This document shows, piece by piece, positions 60,176 through 64,000 of a stretch of 64,000 nucleotides of DNA. The DNA comes from Pediococcus pentosaceus (GTDB lineage: Bacteria; Bacillota; Bacilli; Lactobacillales; Lactobacillaceae): the NCBI RefSeq assembly GCF_001437285.1, contig NZ_JQBF01000001.1, forward strand, positions 124,001-188,000, in the 5' to 3' direction. Position numbers and translations under genes: made by a program. Each line of letters opens with the position of its first letter. Within the stretch, counting starts at the first letter, position 1. The notes below the pieces were generated by a model. That model was not told the DNA's origin, did no database searches, and saw nothing but the letters and a program-made list of their open reading frames with translations.

Positions 60176-60321
60176 TTGAATCAGGATGTAGATAGTCTAA
60201 ATCACTTCATTCTGAGAGATTTTTATAATAAAATAAAGGTTTCTTTCATTAATAGAAACAAATAAAACTAATTAACGCTAAAAATTATACCGCTTAGGCA
60301 ATATCATATATAATGCAATGC

Positions 60322-60345
60322 TTTTTTAGGGTACACCCTAAAAAA
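60322..60345. repeat. Perfect palindrome downstream of the serine recombinase gene
   Basis: TTTTTTAGGGT and ACCCTAAAAAA, separated by AC, make a 24-bp perfect inverted repeat. The sequence TTTTTTAGGGT recurs once on the other side of the recombinase gene (61116-61126). The gene-free stretch 60176-60483 around it (about 310 bases) holds nothing else recognisable except AT-rich sequence and a hairpin TGCTTATCG/CGATATAG-like region near 60420-60450. Confidence 0.6.
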
Positions 60346-60483
60346 ACAATTAATTACCTTATATTTTTAAATATATCACTAGAATAGTTCAGCGCCTAAA
60401 CTAAGTATAGCTCAAAATGCTTATCGTTAAAATAACTTTTTTATACGATATAGTTTTTGAGCATTCTTACGAAAAAATGATTC

Positions 60484-61077
60484 CTAGATTTCATTTTTAA
60501 TCCGATAAATAAGCGTCCGACTGGTTCCGGTTTTTTGACTAATACTGGTAACTTTTTGACCAGCATTTAACATTTCGACGATTTCAAAATACGTTTTTCG
60601 GCGTGCTTGATTTTTAACATCTGGTCCAAAAAGAATTGGACGTCCTTTATAAACCCCCCGCTTTTTGGCCAATTCGATTCCCTGACGTTGTCGAATCCGA
60701 ATTCGCTTTCTTTCCGACTCTGCCTGGAATTTCTTTGTCTCGATAAAAATATTTCTCAAGAAATTACGCATGTTTGCATCATCAATATCATCAAAAGTGG
60801 GCAAATCCAAAATAACTAATTTGGCCCCCTTTAAATAAACTTCCATAAAAATGTGAGTAAGATATTCATTGTTTCTTCCTAAACGTTCCATCTCGATAAC
60901 GTAGAGTTCGTCGCCCGGTTTAAGGCGTTTTAAAACCTTCATCAATTCCGGACGTTCATTGATTGCTCCAGATATTTTTTCCTCGTAAATACGATCCATT
61001 CCAACTTCTTTTAAACGTTGTAGTTGACGTGCCAAGTTTTGGTCCTGCGAGCTTACCCGAGCATAACCATATTTCAT
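60484..61077 (-). CDS. Serine recombinase (resolvase/invertase family)
   Basis: A 197-residue small serine recombinase. The catalytic N-terminal domain starts MKYGYARVSSQDQNLARQL with the nucleophile Ser in RVSSQDQN (Ser9 or Ser10 by position); ELYVIEMERLGRNNEYLTHI carries the conserved Arg residues. The long E helix (about 100-135) and a C-terminal HTH (about 150-195; SISQKTGTSRTLIYRIKNEI) follow. This is the Pin/Tn3-resolvase plan. The HTH is of normal length, so it is complete. Sites with shared sequence lie on both sides (60322, 61116). No transposase is next to it. Confidence 0.9.
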   Translation of the reverse strand: MKYGYARVSSQDQNLARQLQRLKEVGMDRIYEEKISGAINERPELMKVLKRLKPGDELYVIEMERLGRNNEYLTHIFMEVYLKGAKLVILDLPTFDDIDDANMRNFLRNIFIETKKFQAESERKRIRIRQRQGIELAKKRGVYKGRPILFGPDVKNQARRKTYFEIVEMLNAGQKVTSISQKTGTSRTLIYRIKNEI

Positions 61078-61121
61078 AAATAAAACCTCCTAGATTTTAG
61101 ACCTTTAAATGTCTGTTTTTT

Positions 61122-61181
61122 AGGGTGTGTACCTTCAAAATACAACTTCATGTGTATTTTGGCTTAAATAATGCACACCCT
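61122..61181. repeat. Nested inverted repeats between recombinase and zinc-ribbon genes
   Basis: Outer arms AGGGTGTG (61122-61129) and CACACCCT (61174-61181) enclose inner arms CAAAATAC (61136-61143) and GTATTTTG (61154-61161). The spacing and nested form fit a serine-recombinase binding (res-like) region that also overlaps the divergent promoters. A TTTTTTAGGGT match to the 60322 palindrome begins at 61116. Confidence 0.6.
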
Positions 61182-61197
61182 GATGAGGAGGTTGGTC

Positions 61198-61851
61198 ATG
61201 AAAATTCGGATTGATATAACTAATAAAAGATTTGGTAAGTTAGTTGCCAAGTATCCTTCTGGCAAAGCTAAAAATGGTAATACAATCTGGCATTGCGTAT
61301 GTGATTGTGGTAATGAAACAGATGTGGAGTTACAGCATTTGAAGGTAGGTAGCACTAAAAGCTGCGGTAGTTGCTCACGGGTTAGATATGATCTAACTGG
61401 GCAACAATTTAGTAGATTAAAAGTTTTGCGAGTTGCATCAAAGAAGAGTGCCGCAGGTAACACCTTTTTGGTTTGTGAGTGTACATGTGGAAACATTATT
61501 GAAGCGGATGGTTATCGCCTACGTCGTGGTAGCGTACGTAGTTGTGGATGCTTACGAAAAGAAAAAGCAGCCTATCAAATCCGAGCTAATCAAGCGACTT
61601 TAGCTAGGATGGGAAATATTGATGCGTTAAAAGATGTTAATGGAAATCCCATTCAGTCCATTAAAATTGGGGCTAGAAATACCAGCGGTGTAATCGGTGT
61701 GTCATTTGATAACCACGCTCAAAGATGGTTAGCTAGGATGATGGTTAAGGGTAGTTTAGTTTTAAATTCAAGTTTTGCTGACTTTGAAGACGCTGTTCAG
61801 GCCCGAAAGGAAGCAGAAAAGAAATATCTAAATTCGAAAGCTAGTGTGTAA
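61198..61851 (+). CDS. Two-repeat zinc-ribbon protein with AP2-like DNA-binding domain
   Basis: A 217-residue protein. Two tandem zinc-binding repeats each read W/F-x-C-x-C-x-CGN, then about 15 residues, then SCG-x-C (about 31-58 and 85-117). The C-terminal part, SGVIGVSFDNHAQRWLARM followed by FEDAVQARKEAEKKYL, is an AP2-type DNA-binding domain of the kind found with homing endonucleases and phages, but there is no HNH nuclease here. ATG 61198 is chosen because GAGGAGG lies ahead. It is divergent from the serine recombinase, with only the nested repeats between. Confidence 0.78.
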   Translation: MKIRIDITNKRFGKLVAKYPSGKAKNGNTIWHCVCDCGNETDVELQHLKVGSTKSCGSCSRVRYDLTGQQFSRLKVLRVASKKSAAGNTFLVCECTCGNIIEADGYRLRRGSVRSCGCLRKEKAAYQIRANQATLARMGNIDALKDVNGNPIQSIKIGARNTSGVIGVSFDNHAQRWLARMMVKGSLVLNSSFADFEDAVQARKEAEKKYLNSKASV

Positions 61852-61853
61852 AC

Positions 61854-61903
61854 AAAAAATGGATTGAAACCTTCATGATGTTGGAGGCTTCAATCCGTTT
61901 TTT
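61854..61903. terminator. Bidirectional terminator
   Basis: An A6 run and GGATTGAA pair with TTCAATCC and a T6 run, with inner CCTTC/GGAGG pairing, between convergent genes. Confidence 0.85.
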
Positions 61904-62510
61904 AATTTAATTTTTGATTGTAAAGATCAATGCGGGGTTCAAAATGATTAGTTTCATCTAGATGAATTTGATTTAAAGTAACGTTGCCAATCTTACCAAA
62001 TTGGGCAGGACTGACGTGGAGTAAGGCAGCAAAGAGAGCTCGCGTAGTCATTCCGTGACAAATGAGTAGGATTGATGCAGTCGGATATTTTTGCTTCAAT
62101 TCATCTAAAAAGCCTGTTACGCGGTTAACCAGCTCATCGTAACTTTCTGAATTGGGTGCATAATCGGAATACTTCTCATTAAACATCCCCATTTGATTGA
62201 AAATTTCAGGATATTGTTCAAAAATTGCGTCTTCGGCAGTTCCATCCCAGTCTCCAAAATTCATTTCAGTTAAACGTTCATCAAAATTAATCGCTGAAGC
62301 TTGGTCACCTAAGAGTAATTCGGCCGTTTGTTTAGCCCGACGCATGGGACTGGAGAAAACTTGATCAAATTGATTCCAGTCAAAAGCACGTTGAGCCTCT
62401 TGGGCTAACTCGATTCCAGCTTCTGAAAGATCAACATCAGAACCAGCCCCCGAAATTAATCCGCGACCGTTATCGCTACTAATACTATGTCGTACAATTG
62501 TTAAATCCAC
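61902..62510 (-). CDS. Histidine phosphatase family protein
   Basis: A 202-residue phosphoglycerate-mutase-like phosphatase. The catalytic motif is IVRHSISSDN (RHG variant with Ser), with FSSPMRRAKQTAELLL and the second His in LLICHGMTTRALF. The RHG-to-RHS change occurs in some functional members. The substrate is not evident (candidates are sugar phosphates or nucleotides). A promoter with extended -10 and a near-cre site precedes it. Confidence 0.87.
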   Translation of the reverse strand: MDLTIVRHSISSDNGRGLISGAGSDVDLSEAGIELAQEAQRAFDWNQFDQVFSSPMRRAKQTAELLLGDQASAINFDERLTEMNFGDWDGTAEDAIFEQYPEIFNQMGMFNEKYSDYAPNSESYDELVNRVTGFLDELKQKYPTASILLICHGMTTRALFAALLHVSPAQFGKIGNVTLNQIHLDETNHFEPRIDLYNQKLN

Positions 62511-62537
62511 TGTTTAAGTCACCGCCGTTTTTGTTTG

Positions 62538-62566
62538 TTAATACGCTTACATTTACGATGATACCA
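62538..62566 (-). promoter_or_regulatory. Extended -10 and near-cre site of the phosphatase gene
   Basis: On the - strand TGGTATCAT (62566-62558) is an extended -10, followed downstream by TGTAAGCGTATTAA (62551-62538), which matches the cre core except at the conserved C near the end. Both assignments are by eye. Confidence 0.4.
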
Positions 62567-62656
62567 TAACTTAGACATTGAGAGTATTTTTCTATTTTAG
62601 ATATGTTTTGTTTAAAATTAATTTCAATAAAAAACTTTTTTACGTCTCAAAGTTTA

Positions 62657-62685
62657 TTGCGTTAGTCAAATAAGTTAAGTATAAT
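62657..62685 (+). promoter_or_regulatory. Promoter of the glycosyltransferase gene
   Basis: TTGCGT (62657-62662) and TATAAT (62680-62685) are 17 bases apart. This leaves an untranslated leader of about 190 bases ahead of the start at 62887, with a CGCTG/CAGCG hairpin near its 5' end. Confidence 0.6.
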
Positions 62686-62735
62686 GGGTTTTCGCTGGTT
62701 ATTTACAGCGTGAATTATTACTAGGGTGAAAGATA

Positions 62736-62819
62736 ATGTACAAACGGATTGTGTTTTATACTGGTAAAACGATTTATTTTACACTTTTATTACATTTGAA
62801 TGTTAATGCACTTCTTTAA
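62736..62819 (+). CDS. Possible 27-codon upstream reading frame
   Basis: ATG at 62736 opens a 27-codon frame, with AGGGTG 7 bases ahead and a stop at 62817-62819. The peptide would have a basic N-terminus and a hydrophobic core (IYFTLLLHL). It lies inside the long leader of the glycosyltransferase gene and could be a regulatory leader peptide or chance. No homologue is known to me. Confidence 0.25.
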   Translation: MYKRIVFYTGKTIYFTLLLHLNVNALL

Positions 62820-62886
62820 GGTGTATAGAGTGTATCATGATATAGGGTGGAAAATTTTATTTTGAGTTTAAATAATAGGTGAAATT

Positions 62887-63984
62887 ATGAAAAAATATGG
62901 GATTTTGATTCCAGCTTTAAATCCGGACCAAAAGTTAATTAAATTGGTCCATGAATTATTAAATAATGTGATTAATTTTGATGCGCTAGTATTGGTTGAT
63001 GATGGCAGTGCGGTCACGAACCAAGCTGTTTTTAAAGAACTTGAGGAAATTGGAGAACAGCGAATTCATGTTTTACATCATCAACATAATGAAGGAAAAG
63101 GCGCGGCGTTGAAAAATGTTTTCCGTTATATCCGCAACTATTTTCCAGAAATCGAAGGGATTGCGACAATGGATTCAGACGGACAACATACCGTGGGAGC
63201 TTTAAGCTCATGTATGGAGAAGTTCGAAGAAAATCCCACAGACTTGATTATTGGAGTTCGTAAATTTACTAATGAAATTCCCGCACGAAGTCAATTCGGA
63301 AATGTCTTAACAAGTAAATTAGTGAAGTTGTTAACTCACCAGAATATCTCAGATACACAAACAGGTCTAAGAATTATTCCTCACCAATATGTAGATCAGT
63401 TAATTGAATTTCCTGGAGACCGTTTTGAGTTCGAATTTGATATGTTGCTTCAGGCGCGTAAATACGATGTAAAAGTGATTGAGCAACCCATTCCAACCAT
63501 TTATTTGGATGGTAATAAGTCATCTCATTTTCGAGTGGTTCGAGACTCGCTTGCAATCTATGCCCGTTTCTTTAAATTTGCAGGGAGCGGAATTATTTCT
63601 TTTATTGTTGATATTGCGCTTTTTGAAGGAATTATCCTACTAATGGGAAACCATGTGTTAGATAGTATTATCCTAGCAACAGTTATTTCTAGAGCACTTT
63701 CAGCGGTAGTTAATTATACGCTGAATCATCGCGTTGTTTTTAATGGAGGTGGGCGGCAAACTTTCATTAAATACGGGGCTTTATTTATAGTGCAGATGAT
63801 TCTTTCAGGTTATCTAACGGACTTAGTTACCAATTGGTTACCACATAATGGAAATAGCATTGCCCCCATGTTGGCTAAAATGATGGTTGACTTCACATTA
63901 TTTATCATTAGTTACCAAATTCAAAAAGACTTTATTTTCAAAAAAGATACTGAGGTAAATTATGCCAAAAATCAAGAAAGTTAG
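62887..63984 (+). CDS. Family 2 glycosyltransferase fused to a GtrA-like membrane domain
   Basis: A 365-residue bifunctional-looking protein. Residues about 1-220 form a GT2 domain with VDDGS and MDSDGQHTVGAL (nucleotide-sugar and metal-binding Asp residues). Residues about 230-355 are a GtrA-type domain with four helices and AVVNYTLNHRVVF as hallmark. Such fusions load sugars on undecaprenyl phosphate and help flip them for wall or lipoteichoic decoration. The stop overlaps the start of a following gene. Confidence 0.9.
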   Translation: MKKYGILIPALNPDQKLIKLVHELLNNVINFDALVLVDDGSAVTNQAVFKELEEIGEQRIHVLHHQHNEGKGAALKNVFRYIRNYFPEIEGIATMDSDGQHTVGALSSCMEKFEENPTDLIIGVRKFTNEIPARSQFGNVLTSKLVKLLTHQNISDTQTGLRIIPHQYVDQLIEFPGDRFEFEFDMLLQARKYDVKVIEQPIPTIYLDGNKSSHFRVVRDSLAIYARFFKFAGSGIISFIVDIALFEGIILLMGNHVLDSIILATVISRALSAVVNYTLNHRVVFNGGGRQTFIKYGALFIVQMILSGYLTDLVTNWLPHNGNSIAPMLAKMMVDFTLFIISYQIQKDFIFKKDTEVNYAKNQES

Positions 63985-64000
63985 TTATATTTTAGCGATT
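63962..64000 (+). CDS. Start of a further gene, cut by the window end
   Basis: ATG at 63962 opens a frame MPKIKKVSYILAI that runs off the window. GAGG lies ahead of it, and it overlaps the glycosyltransferase stop by 23 bases. The basic start and then hydrophobic residues suggest a membrane protein, possibly the partner (often a large YfhO-like membrane glycosyltransferase) that follows such GT2-GtrA genes, which is inference. Confidence 0.55.
   Translation, partial: MPKIKKVSYILAI

Noticed and set aside
61164-61496. 110-codon antisense frame opposite the zinc-ribbon gene
   Set aside because: A shadow of the Cys-rich repeats; the + strand has the motifs, the ribosome site and the terminator.

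Overview
The window is 64 kb of low-GC Firmicutes chromosome, almost certainly from the Lactobacillaceae. The signs are AT-rich codon use, strong GGAGG ribosome sites, mannose-class PTS genes, cre boxes, a CBS-less IMP dehydrogenase of lactobacillus type, QueT with a preQ1-II-like leader, a DUF1659/DUF2922 pair and the order rsmG-parB-DUF951-ychF-DUF1129-guaB. That order and a parS-like site suggest the segment is fairly near the replication origin. I cannot name the species.

Layout. 1-4.7 kb: end of the pyruvate dehydrogenase operon (E2 tail, E3), a frameshifted NAD(P)-binding oxidoreductase with its Rrf2 regulator and operator, and a zinc-less quinone oxidoreductase. 4.7-8.5 kb: lipoprotein, QueT with riboswitch, aldose epimerase, and a cytosolic sialate-O-acetylesterase-like SGNH enzyme. 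8.7-16.75 kb: an amino-sugar operon made of PTS EIIA, a 674-residue unrecognised putative glycosidase, EIIB, EIIC, EIID, a GntR/HutC regulator, AgaS and NagA. It is headed by a strong promoter with an embedded operator and a downstream cre box. 16.75-17.35 kb: no gene, but two related, heavily base-paired RNA-like units and a parS-like site. 17.4-24.3 kb: MarR regulator, small conserved proteins, a frameshifted serine hydrolase, dipeptidase PepD, an HhH-GPD glycosylase and D-serine dehydratase. 24.3-35.4 kb: Bce-type ABC transporter, LOG-family protein, OatA-like acyltransferase, membrane proteins, and an ABC transporter with a NarL-type two-component system. 35.5-44.9 kb: RlmD, Bcr-type MFS pump, a MerR-like coiled-coil protein, NlpC/P60 hydrolase, XPD-like helicase, nucleoside transporter and hydrolase, GNAT. 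45-50 kb: the origin-type cluster. 50-64 kb: Ogt, an OmpR-type two-component system next to a D,D-carboxypeptidase, AzlCD, Cfa, GpmA, a serine recombinase with a neighbouring zinc-ribbon/AP2 protein, and a GT2-GtrA glycosyltransferase.

How it works together. The central block is a self-contained route for a HexNAc sugar. The PTS imports and phosphorylates it, the unknown protein may split a phosphorylated disaccharide, NagA deacetylates and AgaS deaminates/isomerises, under GntR induction and CcpA repression. It resembles the known lactobacillus galacto-N-biose operon, but with an unknown protein where the phospho-beta-galactosidase would be.

Most promising for a second look: the structured RNA locus at 16.8-17.3 kb; the 674-residue protein; loss of iron-sulfur ligands in two separate enzymes (helicase, RlmD); an orphan ParB with a parS-like site; and the recombinase/AP2 pair with shared palindromic sequences. 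Three reading-frame breaks can each be explained by one missing A next to an A run, so assembly error must be excluded before calling them pseudogenes.
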